64,000 bases of DNA from Deinandra increscens subsp. villosa (GCA_039602395.1 JBCNJP010000007.1:124902957-124966956), one strand, 5' to 3'. Numbered from the stretch's first letter, positions 44,155-54,909 are shown. Notes: generated from the sequence alone by a model not told the origin. A program made the numbers and translations.

Positions 44155-45090
44155 ATGTTGCCTGAATATGTGATCTTCGACGTCTTATCAAGACTTCCGG
44201 TGAAAACAATCATCATCTACTGCAAATGCGTGTGCAAAAGGTGGCGGGGTCTTGTTTCCGATCCTTACTTTGTTGATCTTCATCTCTCGAGATCACGTGA
44301 GGAAGCCCAAATGATTCAAGAGCGCGCTCTAATGTTTCAATGGCGCACAAATGAATAACTTCACAATGGTAGGCCAGGAACATTAAAGTGGGTTGATATC
44401 AAACACCTTAATCTTGTCAAGACCCTTAATCTTAAGTGCTGTGAGCCTATAGTTCTATCAGGCTCAGGCTCTGTGAATGGTTTGGTCTATTGTATCTGAA
44501 ACCATTGGTTACCCGGCTCAGGCTCAAATCGAGGTTTACACCCTTGGCACCAACCACTGGAGAGTTTTGGGACAAACTTGGGAAGTGGATCTTGCTGGTA
44601 GATGTCCATATAATATTTTTGGTGGTGTATATCTAAATAGTCATATGTACTGGCTTCATGGTGAAAAAAATTACGATTTTGATTTGACTACAGAGACATT
44701 CGAGTCATTCCCATCCCCTCCGGCTCCGGTAGAATCAAAGGAAATGTTGGGAGTCCTAAAAGGTAGCTTAAGTCAAACTTTGTTGCATTCATTGGGACTA
44801 GAGGTTTGGGTGATGAATGAGGGGTCTTGGTGTAAAGAGATAGCTATCCAAGAAACTATAATGAGCCATATTCTGGAAATTCAAGTGTGTAGACCCTTGT
44901 GTCTCATAGATGGTTTAGAAGATACTTGTATTCTGATGCTCAGTGATGCAGAAAACAGAAAACTGGTGGCATATTGTGTTAACACGAAGTCACGAATACG
45001 ATTCTATATCTAAACCAAAGTATTTTTAAGATAATGACTTATCGTACTAGCTTTGTTAAACTCGGCAACTTTGGATCAGAGAGAGTTGAT
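44155..45090 (+). pseudogene. F-box/FBA pseudogene with stops and an internal deletion
   Basis: From ATG 44155: MLPEYVIFDVLSRLPVKTI, CKCVCKRWRGLVSDPYFV, then a stop at 44356-44358 after QWRTNE. Coding-like text continues in another frame (PGTLKWVDIKHLNLVK, SGSGSVNGLVYC) to a second stop, then jumps to AQIEVYTLGTNHWRVLGQ, missing the segment with LGYGFGVST. The later part (GVYLNSHMYWL, LGVLKGSLS, CKEIAIQETI, RPLCLIDGLEDT, LVAYCVNTK) stays open to 45013. A frameshift near 45005 separates the last piece (MTYRTSFVKLGNFGSERV). The 3' exon acceptor (CACTTGTTCAG, about 45217) and GAAGAAGACTTGGG are still present. Confidence 0.85.
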
Positions 45091-45673
45091 TCCATTCCAT
45101 ATACAACACACAATAACAAGGTCAGGAAAATTTTTACATGATTTATAAGTGATTAGATTTGATCTTCTGATGAACTCATGATCACCTACTTACACTGCTA
45201 ATTTACACTTGTTCAGGGCTGAAGAAGACTTGGGAAAATAATGCTTGTTGATTAATTTGGTAGGTATTAAACTTCCAATATGTACCTTGATTAGTGGATG
45301 CTTGCTTTTGCTTGGATGGTTGATTAGTTGTAGTAATTTTTATCTTTTCATCTCATATTTCGTTTTGGGATTAAACTAGGTAGCTTAGATATGAGCATTT
45401 GTGGCTTCCCCAAATGATTATCAGTTTGGCGTTTGCTCCTGAATTTAGTCACTACACTTATTAATTACTTGCGGTAATTTAATACTTTATTATTACTTTG
45501 GTTCAGACTTTACCAAACACATTAATAGATATATAAATAATAGTACATTTCATAGCAAAAACCAAATGCACGCAAATAATTCCAAATGAAAGATTTAGAA
45601 TAAGTCTACGAATGAAATCAAAGAATCACACAAACACCATTGGCAAACCCTTGCCTTCAGAATCTTTGTTACT
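45091..45673. other. 3' flank of the F-box pseudogene, then intergenic
   Basis: Contains the conserved 3' exon near 45217-45260 and AT-rich intergenic DNA up to the convergent germin-like gene. No other gene. Confidence 0.5.
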
Positions 45674-46405
45674 TTAGAATTTTGATTGTAGCTGATCCAC
45701 CACGCTTTTATCCACTTGGAATGCCTTGGCTAAAATATCCCCTGGAATTGGAGGATTTGCACCAAAAACAGCATTTCCTATTGTTATCGCACCCGGGTTT
45801 TGACTGCTCAGTGCGGCAATAGCCACCGCGTACCCATTCCCAATACTACGTTGGAAATGGACAAGTCCAACGGGGAACACGAAAACATCACCCTTTTGCA
45901 GCACCTTGGTGATGAAACGGTTATCAGGGTTAGAAGTGACAAACCCAACTTGTAGTGTTCCTTCAATAACAGTTAGGATCTCGGTGGCTCTTGGGTGAGT
46001 GTGGGGTGGGTTGAGCCCCCATGGTGCGTAGTCTATACGAACCATTGAGATGCCTAAAGTGTTTAGCCCAGGTAACTGAGTTGCAAACACTGGGGTAACC
46101 TTTGATCCCGCAGGGTTTGATGTGTTACCCCTGAGGTGCAACCCACTGAAGAAGAAATCGTCTGCTTGAACTTGCATCGGGTTCTTACACACTAGACCGT
46201 TTACTTTCACTGCGCAAAAGGTACGATGTTTTCAGTTTACATGTAACAATGAGTAATTATCTTGTTAAACACAATTATATATACCTGAATTGCTGGAATC
46301 AGCTACACAGAAATCCTGGAGGGGCTTCGGCTCGTAGGCGAAGGCAAGGCCGCTAAGAGTGAGAGCTAGGAAGCTCCATAAGATGAGTGTGTTCAACATC
46401 GACAT
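45674..46405 (-). CDS. Germin-like protein (cupin), two exons
   Basis: Exon 1 is 46405-46285 (40 codons plus 1 nt, donor CAG|GTATAT); exon 2 is 46209-45674 (acceptor TTTTGCGCAG), giving 218 residues, a normal length for the family. Residues 1-23 form a signal peptide ([20 protein letters not shown]), so the protein should be secreted to the cell wall. Cys33 and Cys48 are the usual disulphide pair. Cupin box 1 reads [14 protein letters not shown] with His110, His112 and Glu117; box 2 reads FPVGLVHFQ with His158: a complete metal-binding set. Germin-like proteins form oligomers, some with Mn superoxide dismutase or oxalate oxidase activity; which applies here cannot be told. KGDVFVFP is also typical. 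TATA box at 46504-46514. Confidence 0.95.
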
Positions 46406-46503
46406 CGATCTTGATTTTTTTGTTTTGTTAATTACTTTTGTAAATAGGAACTTAGATGAGATCGATATCTAGTTTTGATGGTGAAACAAGCAACTTATGG
46501 TTC

Positions 46504-46514
46504 CATATATATAG
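46504..46514 (-). promoter_or_regulatory. TATA box of the germin-like gene
   Basis: Minus strand CTATATATATGG about 100 bp before the ATG, a typical plant position allowing for a leader of about 70 nt. Confidence 0.6.
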
Positions 46515-46519
46515 AGCCA

Positions 46520-47828
46520 GTGTGCATGGTTGTTGATTATGTAGTTTAGCGAATTATAATATAAATTATGTGATCTTAAATCATAATGGATGGCCGTCTA
46601 ATGAATTAAAATTTACGAGATTTATCTGTCTAGATTTTTATAAATAATTGGTCAATTGTATTGAATTGGCAAGCCGGCATTTGACACGTTATTTTTTTTC
46701 TTTTGTAGTGTTAAGAATTGGTCTATCGTAATCCTAGTATGTTAAAGCCATTTTCCTCATTTTGGATATTTTATATTTATTAAAAGATCATTATGTAACT
46801 TAAGAACATTATTTATCAATCACTTGGAAACCTATACTTCTCTATAACAATGGTAACAATATATTCGTCAACGTAAATTTGAAACTTTGGTGGGTTCAGT
46901 TCATGCCAATTTTGTGACTAGTTTGCGACCGGTTTGATTTCAGTAACTAATTTTACAACGGTGTGATTCAGATAGTAAAACAGTCGCTAATTTTATGAAT
47001 GATTTCACTAGCAAATCGGTCACAAAATTTGTGACTGGTTTTTTGGGCTGGTGGCAAATGCTCGGATTTCTAATAGTGGTTGTTGGCTTTGAGATCATCG
47101 GTCCCAACCATCACTCAAGCAGTTAGCTTTGGGAGTTGATCGAGGTTACATTTTGTAACAGCTATCTATTATACTCTTATTCCTTAACTACTTTCCAAGT
47201 GTGTACCTAAGACCTCCCTAAAAAACACTCCTAAATGCATTGCCTCTCTTATTTAGCCACCACCTTAATTAAAGCGCTCCGAATCGCAATGCCTCTCTCA
47301 ATAGTATTGAAGATTTGAAGTTAGTCTAGAGTCTCCGATGAACATACATAGTTTGATTTGGTCAGTTTTTTCATCAACTTGTTAAGATTTTTAATCATTG
47401 TAAAATTATACTATCTATTAATATTTTTTTCAAACGACAATTTTTTTCACTGCTACAAAACACGTCTTCATGACGCGCAATGCACGTCATAAAAGGAGTC
47501 AGATAACGCGCATTTGTATTATTGCCAAGGATTTAACCTTGATCTTTATCAAAGAAACTCTGTCTTTTACCACTACGCTACAACCCAAGTAGCTACTATC
47601 CCTTAATTAAGATTTTAAAAATTGTAGTGCATCAAACTGTTGACAATTGAAACCAAACCAAACTAAAATGTTATTAAAGGTTTTAACTTTTTGAGCAAAA
47701 ATGATGATAAACTCAAAATAGGAGAGGAAACGAACCCATCTATTCTTATTTCTATTTATACAATGATAATTCCCACACTTAATATCTACTTCTAAATATA
47801 CATTATTTTCTTCATAATGCGATTTTTT
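46520..47828. other. Gene-free stretch with a worn repeat
   Basis: 46915-47045 has recurring TTTGCGACCGGTTTG, CGGTCACAAAATTTGTGACTGG words as in subterminal repeats of CACTA-type elements, and TTTCTTTTGTAGTG at about 46698-46711 resembles a CACTA end, but no matching partner end was found. Confidence 0.35.
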
Positions 47829-48025
47829 TTAACGGTAAATTTGGATCACTGACGGGGGCATTATCCACCCACCTGATCATCTTCAATCCCCATCAGGAGA
47901 AAACTCACCATAGGTGAGAAAAACTCCTGGCCCAGCCTGTAACCCCCATTTATTTATTTTTTGTTACAAGTGGGACTTGAACCCAAGACGTGCGATTTGA
48001 ACACTCACTAATGGAGAAACACCAT
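47829..48025 (-). mobile_element. tRNA-derived SINE, copy 2 (same family as 7107-7325)
   Basis: Minus strand: TTGGGTTCAAGTCCCACTTG (box B), GGGCCAGGAGTTTTTCTCAC, TCTCCTGATGGGGATTGAAG and CCCCCGTCAG follow in the same order as copy 1. The box A part is decayed. Confidence 0.7.
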
Positions 48026-48144
48026 TAACACTTCTGAATGGACCTATCTATTATATAATTACTGAACCGGTTCATGACCTTTGTACTACAGTCTGTAGTA
48101 GGAACATATAGTGTCTATAAATCCAGACCAAACTATGTTTTACC

Positions 48145-48560
48145 CTATCGAAATCAAGGTTTACACCCTTTAAATAGACCAGTGGAAAAGTTTTGGACAA
48201 ACCACTTTCAATCTTAACTTTAGATGGATATTGAGTGTTGATTTGTATTTGAATAGTCTTATATATAGTCATGTGTATTGGCAGATTGGTGACGGCCAAA
48301 TTTATGATTTCGACACGCTTGAGTTATATCCATCAATGCCTCCGACTCACAGATAAAAATATATTTGTTGGGAGTCTTGAAAGGTAGATTAAGTTGCATT
48401 TGGTGGTGTTTATCACGAGGTTTGTGTGATGAAGAATTGAAGGAGGAATCTTAGTATAAAGAAATAGCTACAAACCCTTTCTTCAATTAGTTAGGCCTCT
48501 GGTGGAGACCTTTGTGTCTGACTGATGGTTTAAACTTTAAAAGTTACTTGTGTTTTGGTA
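48145..48560 (+). pseudogene. Eroded F-box/FBA relic
   Basis: Frames broken by several stops and shifts still read, in the family order: EIKVYTL, QWKSFGQTT, LYLNSL, SHVYWQIGDGQIYDF, VGVLKGRLSCIWWC, KEES, YKEIA, RPLCLTDGL. These are FBA-domain words of the intact copies; the F-box end is missing (only the SINE lies upstream). It extends the family's range past the germin-like gene. Confidence 0.75.
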
Positions 48561-49439
48561 TTTGAATCAAGCCATATATGTTCAATCCCAATGGACCTTT
48601 GTGTCTGATTGATTGGTTCCATAATAAAACCAGAGCAGCAACATTATAAAAACTTGAACAAAATCACAATAACAGTTTCTTTCATTTTGAAATTTTGTGC
48701 AAGGTGTTATGTGATTAAGTAAGTGTAAAACATATACAATATTCTACATCATTCACTGTATTATTCATGTACCGAACAACGAAGAGGCAAATCCTCACAT
48801 TGGCACCTAAGTCAAAAATCCCAACTAATTATAAGACAACTCAAATCCTACCTCTCCCACAAACTCTTTGTTAAAAGTTTCCACACACCTGCTCAACGGC
48901 TGCTAGAAATTTGAATGGAGAAACACAGATAAAACATTAACCCCTTTTCAAAACCCTAAATCATATACATGGGAAAAGGTTTGTGTACCTAACAACAAAG
49001 AAGCCAGATAAGAGAAATAAATGTCTAGCAATCGACACACACCGGAGACAACGCCACCATAGCGGCCACCGGTAGCAAGTGACGGTGACACACCAACATG
49101 AACGATGACGACAGTTAGGTCGCCAACGGGGCGACAACGCCACTACGGCGGAACCACCGATGAAATGAATCCAACACCATCTTTGAACGTCGGTTGGAAC
49201 TTTTAGAGAGAGAAAGAATACCAGTGAGAGAAATAAAATGTGAAGAAGAGGTGGTGGAGACAGAAAGAGAGAGACGGTGGGACTTAGTCTCTCACCCACA
49301 CAACTAAGCATATATTTCATGATGTGTAGATAAGTTATTGGGTGGTTAAATGAGGTGTCAAAGGTTTACTGGTGCAACGTAGCACAGTAAACTCCCTCAG
49401 AACATACAAATTCAAATTTATATATAATACAATCAAATT
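48561..49439. other. Gene-free, with a low-complexity coding-like patch
   Basis: 48960-49300 carries CGCCAC- and CGACGA-rich sequence with a 119-codon minus frame of low-complexity Leu/Ser/Trp/Arg composition, similar in style to 5940-6480. I see no recognisable protein. Confidence 0.4.
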
Positions 49440-51245
49440 TCATAGTTGAATAGTACATTTTTAGTTTTTCAAACTTTAGCCACACAAGTTTTATGTTTTA
49501 ACATTTTCTACCCTTGAACTATTACAATTTGTTTTTTTTTATGAAATAGTAAACTTTAGGTTTTCATAGTTTGGTCACATATGTTTCATACTTTTACGTT
49601 TTCTACCTTCTAATTTTTAAAGTTTTTTTTTAAGTTTTGTTGTTTTCTACTTTGGCTACGAAACTTTTAACTTTCCTACTTTCGTTTTTAGTATACTTTT
49701 ATATTTTATACTTTCACTACGAGAATTTTAGACTATTACGTGTTATATGCGTTAACTTTTTAACTTATTTTTATTAGACTAATATCAATTTTAATATACT
49801 TTTAGAGTTTTTGACTTTAATGATGACCTTTTTCATAGTTTTATACTTCGACGACACAACTTTTAGACTTTGACATTTTATTCCCTTAAATTTTCATATT
49901 TTCATTGTTTTAGTATACTTTTTTGTATAGTTTTATACTTCAACGACACACTAACTTTTAATTTTTTTTAAAACTTTTGTTGTCTTTTACTTTGGCCACG
50001 AAACTTTTAATTTTCCTACTTTCGTTTTTAGTATACTTTTATATTTTATACTTTCACCATGAGACCTTTAGACTATTACGTTTTATATGCCTTAACTTTT
50101 TAACTTTCTCCTTTTATTAGACTAATTTTATTTTTGATATATTTTTAGCTAGAGTTTTTGAGGTTGACGATTACTTTTTTCATAGTTTTGTACTCTGACG
50201 ACATAATTTTTAAACTTTAACGTTTTATTCCCCAAAATTTTCATATTTTCATTGTTTTAGTATATATTTTTTTGTATAGTTATATACCTTAACGACACAC
50301 TAACTTTTAAATTTTTTCTAAGGTTTTGGCAGCTTCCACATCTTAAACTTTTAAACACTTTTTTTTACGAAATAGTAAACTTTTGGTTTTTATAATTTAG
50401 TCACATATGTTTCATACTCTTACGTTTTGTATCCTTTAACTTTTAAAGTTTTTTTTTTTGTTTTAAGTTTTGTTGTCTTCTACTTTGTCCACGAAACTTT
50501 TAACTTTTTTACTTTCGTTTTTAGTATAGTTTTATACTTTCACTACAAGACTTTTAGACTTTTACGTTTTATACCCCTTAACTTTTTAACCCTCTAACTT
50601 TTAAAGTTTTTTTTTTTGTTTTAAGTTTTGTTGTCTTCTACTTTGGCCACAAAACTTTGAACTTTTCTACTTTCGTTTTTAGTATACTTTTATAGTTTTA
50701 TACTTTCACCACGAGACTTTTAGACTTTTACGTGTTATACCCCTTAACTTAGTATATTTTTATAGTTTTATACTTTCACTACAAGACTTTTAAATTTTTA
50801 CGTTTTATACCCCTTAACTTTTTAACCCTCTAACTTTTAAAGTTTTTTTTTTTGTTTTAAGTTTTGTTGTCTTCTACTTTGACCACGAAACTTTTAACTT
50901 TTCTACTTTCGTTTTTAGTATATTTTTATAGTTTTATATTTTCACCACGAGACTTTTAGACTTTTACATTTTATACCCCTTAACTTAGTATATTTTTATA
51001 GTTTTATACTTTCACAACGAGACTTTTAGACTTTTACGTTTTATACTCCTTTACTTTCTAACCCTCTAACTTTTAAAGTTTTTATTTTTGTTTTAAGTTT
51101 TTTTGTCTTCTAATTTTGCCACGAAACTTTTAACTTTTCTACTTTCGCTTATAGTATACTTCTATAGTTTTATACTTTTACCACGAGACTTTTAAACTTT
51201 TACGTTTTATACCACTTAACTTTTTGACTTTCGTTTAGTATACAA
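49440..51245. repeat. Degenerate tandem array, about 1.8 kb, pyrimidine-rich
   Basis: Recurring phrases ACTTTCGTTTTTAGTATACT, TATAGTTTTATACTTTCACC, GAGACTTTTAGACTTTTACG, TTTTATACCCCTTAACTT and GTTTTGTTGTCTTCTACTTT return about ten times in varying order and spacing. The plus strand has strikingly few G. The array ends at the Helitron-like hairpin at 51252. Confidence 0.85.
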
Positions 51246-51251
51246 ATTCAA

Positions 51252-51286
51252 CCCCGCAGCAACGCGCGGGGGTGGTAAACATCTCG
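51252..51286 (+). mobile_element. Helitron-type 3' terminus (A/B-related) at the end of the array
   Basis: Hairpin CCCCGC-(8 nt)-GCGGGG containing AGCAACGC like Helitron B, then GTGGTAAACAT and CTCG (51283-51286) where CTAG is expected, followed by T. The array just upstream probably forms the 3' part of this element. The 5' end was not found. Confidence 0.5.
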
Positions 51287-51295
51287 TTGTTAATA

Positions 51296-52032
51296 TATAT
51301 AATAAAAAGTATAAGAAGGAATCATAGCAATTAGATATTCAATTAAATAAAGATCTATGATGCAAAATTTATGTGTAAAATTAGAGAGAAAAACTAAAGA
51401 TATAATGGCATTTTTTACTTTTTATCAAAATTCCCCATTTTTTAAACTTTCATAACTCTTAGATACGACATTATTTTTTTTTTAAATTACACCATAAAAA
51501 CGAGGATTTTTATCTTTAAAACGCGTATAGTGTTGTTATATATAAAATTAAGAAAATTTGTACTATTTCAAATGTTTAGATCATTGTGGCATATTGTGTC
51601 AAAAATGTTCAGATGTGTCATATTGTGTCAAAATGTTCAGATCATTGTGTCATATGGTGTCAAAAAACGAAATAATATTTAATTTTATATATAACAACAC
51701 TATGTATACTTTTGACACAATGACACAATGATCTGAATATTTTAACACAATGATCTGAACATTGTGTCAAAAATCGAAAGAGTAATATTTTTTTAAAAAA
51801 AATTTAAAGCAACACTATACGCGTTTTAAAGATAAAAAATGTTCGATTTTATGGTGCAATTTTTTATTAAACAATGTCGTATTTGAAAGTTATGAATCTT
51901 TAAAAAATGAGGGAAATAGGTAAAAAGTAAACAAAGATAGCTAAGACTTAAGTACCAATCATTACTTTTTTATTAGATCAAGTCAAATGACTGAGATTAC
52001 TTATTATCTTTCTTACCCAAACCAAACTTCTT
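51296..52032. mobile_element. Foldback element, copy 2 (relative of 15637-16371)
   Basis: Shares with copy 1 AATTAAATAAAGATCTATGA, CTTTCATAACTCTTAGATAC, ATCTTTAAAACGCGTATAGT and the inverted right half ending CCAAACTTCTTA. The outermost 15-20 bp of the left end are missing. It starts about 10 bp after the Helitron-like end. Confidence 0.65.
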
Positions 52033-53962
52033 ATTTGAACATCTCCCTATATAAAGTAAAAAAACTTATCCAATCCGGTTGATATTCTCGTTCCTTTAAT
52101 CTTTTCTTGCCCGAGATTGCAACAAGCCTTGCGGAGCACGTGTTTGTAGGATGCAAACGAGTCAAGTTGTTCGTGAGCTACTTGAAATTGAAACGATAAA
52201 AATTTTGAAAAGAGCGAAGCCTTATTGAGCCCGACCCGAACTCAAATCCTGTAATATGTCTAGTTTAATAAACGAGCTAAAACTCAATCTTTACATATCT
52301 AGCTAGAACCGGCTCACGAGCATCAATGAGTTTTTTATTTATATAGTTGATATTTAAATTTATTAAATATATTTTAGAAAAAAAATTCTAATATATAAAG
52401 TTATGATAAAATAATTAAATATTATGATTTATGTTATATATAAGATGTATGTAACTATACTTATCTGTTTATTTTATGTTCACTTTATTTTATATTAATT
52501 CTCTAATAAATGCATCGATATGATTACGAAACATACCATTTTAATCGGTTTTCAAAATTTGTATGCTATGGAAAGAGTGAACTAAAACTGTGTGGTTAAC
52601 TCTAAACTTGAGACAACAAGTGGATCTAAACAACGAGTGGATCTAAATATCATTCTCATATATTACTACTATTATTATGTATATGACGATATTAGTAGTA
52701 ATCTATTGTTTGAAATTTTGTTTAAGGGAGATGATGTCATAATGATTTTTTGTGTTGCTGTGAAGAAATAAGGCTAACATGTTGAATAATTCAAATAATA
52801 TTATTACATCTTGTTGTTGGCTTTCCTACAGGAATCAAGTGAAGCACCCATTTTATCATTATGGATTATCGTTGACTAAAGATTTAAAGTACTTGAAGGT
52901 TAAATAATTGTGCTAGGAATTAACTTGGAAATAGCCCACCATTCGAACGGTAACTAGAGCTCACGTGAGGTTAATAGATGGACTCGATGTTAATTCAATT
53001 GGGCTTAATGGGCTGCTATGGGCATTTTGATGAAAAAAAGAAAAGGAATTAAAACGATTGATTGGCACACCAGTTTTTAAAAAAAAAAATACATTCGACA
53101 GTTTCTGTGACCCCTTTTGGGGATGCCTTGAGCAGATCGAAGGCAAAATGAAGCGCGATACCAATTTCGTTTCGTCATGTGTGATCAAATAGTTTGTCTT
53201 GCAATTGTCAATACATTGATGTGTGATAAAATAATTTGAGTGTGTTTACATACTTAATGTATTGAGTATCATAGGACAAACTACTTAATCACACATCAAT
53301 AAATCGTCCTATTCATTTGGTTTTTATATCATTGAGGAGCAAGTTTCTATTGATTACAAAGTTTTAGCTTCTTGATGATGACGTTGTGTACCTTATGTAA
53401 TCTTATTCATTCGGTCTAGAATCATTAAATCTAAGTTGCATGAATGATGTGTTCCTTAATCCTCTTTTACTCATATATGTTAAATGAAAATACTATGTCT
53501 ATGTAGCTTACTAGTATAGTTCACTAAGAAAGGTTAGACATTATACTATCAAATCTAAACCCAAATGTGATTGTTTGTTCTTTCTTGTGCCATGTGTGCC
53601 GTTTGTTTTGTTTTTCTTAGTTTAATTGCAAATTAGGATAACATTAGTTTAGTTCAAACCAACCAAATCTTTGTGTTTTCTTTTTTTCTTAATCGAACAA
53701 AACTATATAATACTAACCACATGGTCATCAAAATGGCTCCATTGCCAAGGAACTAGTGTGCTTAGTATTATGTTGTGTTGTTTAATTTATATTTTAAAGA
53801 ATTAAAGAAAAAACCAAAAATATTTTTATATTTGTGTTAGGAGACAACCGGAGAAATTTGTGGATGTATTCACTATAAACCCTCACGAGACGTACAACTT
53901 CTTCCTTAAAAATACTTGCAAATTTACCACCGTGTATATTTTAGGTTAATGTTATAAAATAA
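52033..53962. other. Gene-free stretch
   Basis: AT-rich with GAGCTCG-type repeat words at 52140-52325. The words TGTGATAAAATAATTTGAG and CAAACTACTTAATCACACATC (53222-53307) are a small imperfect inverted pair. No gene seen. The sequence just below 53963 would be the 3' end of the snoRNA transcript. Confidence 0.4.
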
Positions 53963-54049
53963 GTATAGCCTCAGAAAGTAGATTAAACATCAATGTAAAA
54001 ATCAGTCTGATTTCCAGTATAAAATGATCTAATTCCTCACCGGCTACAC
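53963..54049 (-). ncRNA. C/D box snoRNA (third type in the cluster)
   Basis: Minus strand terminal stem GTGTAGCC/GGCTATAC encloses a C box GTGAGGA (54040-54034, one change from consensus), D' CTGA (54005-54002), C'-like TTGATGT (about 53995-53988) and D box CTGA (53974-53971). Boxes, order and 87-nt length fit a 2'-O-methylation guide. The guides upstream of D' (ACTGGAAATCAGA) and D (TTAATCTACTTT) were not matched to a target. Confidence 0.65.
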
Positions 54050-54135
54050 TTTACTCAAATTCAGTTGAAATTAATATAATACAAATCCTAAATCAGATTA
54101 GGCCAACTTTCACAAGAAAAAAACAATTAGAAAAA

Positions 54136-54218
54136 GAAGCCTCAGGCAGCCTAGTTATCATCAATATGATATCAGTCGGTAATTCCAACATTTTATTAAT
54201 AAATCATCACTGGCCTTC
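54136..54218 (-). ncRNA. C/D box snoRNA, copy 2 (18S CGGUAAUUCC guide)
   Basis: Minus strand stem GAAGGCC/GGCTTC; C box GTGATGA (54210-54204), D' CTGA (54175-54172), C' TGATGAT (54163-54157) and D CTGA (54145-54142), all consensus. The 13 nt before D' (GTTGGAATTACCG, then A) can pair with CGGUAAUUCCAGC of 18S rRNA with one G-U. The fifth base upstream of D' faces the U of CGGU, the position guided by yeast snR77 (18S Um578, from memory). The pairs to the other guide (AACTAGGCTGC) are unknown. 83 nt. Confidence 0.8.
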
Positions 54219-54355
54219 ATTTTTCTTCATTCAATCAAACAAAAAATTTTGTAACTATTCTTTGACAAGTGATGGTTTGGAAAGTATTTGGGAAACATTC
54301 AAATAAACAGATACAGTTTCAAATTTTGCATAATAAAACAGAGTTGTAGAAAAAA

Positions 54356-54435
54356 GAAGCCTCAGGCAGCCTAGTTATCATCAACAAGATCAGTCGGTAA
54401 TTCCAACATTTTTAATTTAATCATCACTGGCCTTC
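54356..54435 (-). ncRNA. C/D box snoRNA, copy 1 (18S CGGUAAUUCC guide)
   Basis: A near-identical tandem copy 220 bp away: C box 54427-54421, D' CTGA 54393-54390, C' TGATGAT, D 54365-54362 and the same guide GTTGGAATTACCG. Differences from the other copy are confined to the spacer before the guide and between D' and C'. Conservation of boxes and both guides against changed spacers indicates both copies are functional. 80 nt. Confidence 0.8.
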
Positions 54436-54498
54436 CTTTTTTTCTTTGTTAAATCAAACAAAAGCAGTTTTGAAGTTTTAATCAAAATATAAAAGAAA

Positions 54499-54651
54499 AA
54501 ATGTAATCGCAAAAAACGGCTCTGTGAATGAACGGAAAAATATCAGTTCACAGGTTCCTATAAAAATGCGAAACGCGTAAACTTGTTATGGGTTCAATCA
54601 TAGCATCGTCGGTCATCGCAATTGTAGCTACCGTCGACGTGGCATCGAACC
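54499..54651 (-). ncRNA. H/ACA box snoRNA
   Basis: First hairpin closes with GGTTCGAT/ATTGAACC (one G-U) and an inner CGTC/GACG helix. It is followed by H box ATAACA. The second hairpin closes with TCGCA/TGCGA and an upper stem CTGTGAA/TTCACAG, then ACA (54504-54502) three nucleotides from the end. This is the hairpin-hinge-hairpin-tail layout of a pseudouridylation guide; 153 nt is normal for plants. Targets not determined. It is the first snoRNA after the promoter. Confidence 0.7.
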
Positions 54652-54814
54652 TGTTACTAAAATTAAAAAAGCGAAGAAGAAAAAAACTACAAGAAAATAC
54701 GAAAAGAAACTGATATGAAGGTTAGAACTTACAAGCTCAGATCTAGATGAAATGAAAGTAAATCAAAAATGGGGAGGATCTTATTTCTGATGATGGAAAG
54801 GGGACGATGGTGTG

Positions 54815-54905
54815 CGTATAAGTAGAGAGAGTTGTAAAAACGGTAAACCCTAATTTGGATGGATAAATTGTGGGTATGTTGTCGGCCCATCAGATTCAGA
54901 GCCCA
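54815..54905 (-). promoter_or_regulatory. Promoter of the snoRNA cluster: telo-box and two site II motifs
   Basis: The telo-box AAACCCTAA is at 54845-54853 (plus-strand letters). TGGGCC (54889-54884) and TGGGCT (54905-54900) lie upstream on the minus strand. A TATA-like CTTATACG at 54822-54815 precedes the presumed start. Telo-box with TGGGCY elements is the known signature of plant snoRNA and ribosomal-protein gene promoters. A leader intron may use the donor GAGCTT|GTAAGT (about 54735). Confidence 0.7.
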
Positions 54906-54909
54906 TATT

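Noticed and set aside
45640..45822. 60-codon plus-strand frame
   Set aside because: Antisense shadow of the germin-like gene.
46698..46711. CACTA transposon end (TTTCTTTTGTAGTG)
   Set aside because: A single end with no partner CACTACAA end or 3-bp duplication in reach; the GLP gene lies on the side where the body should be.
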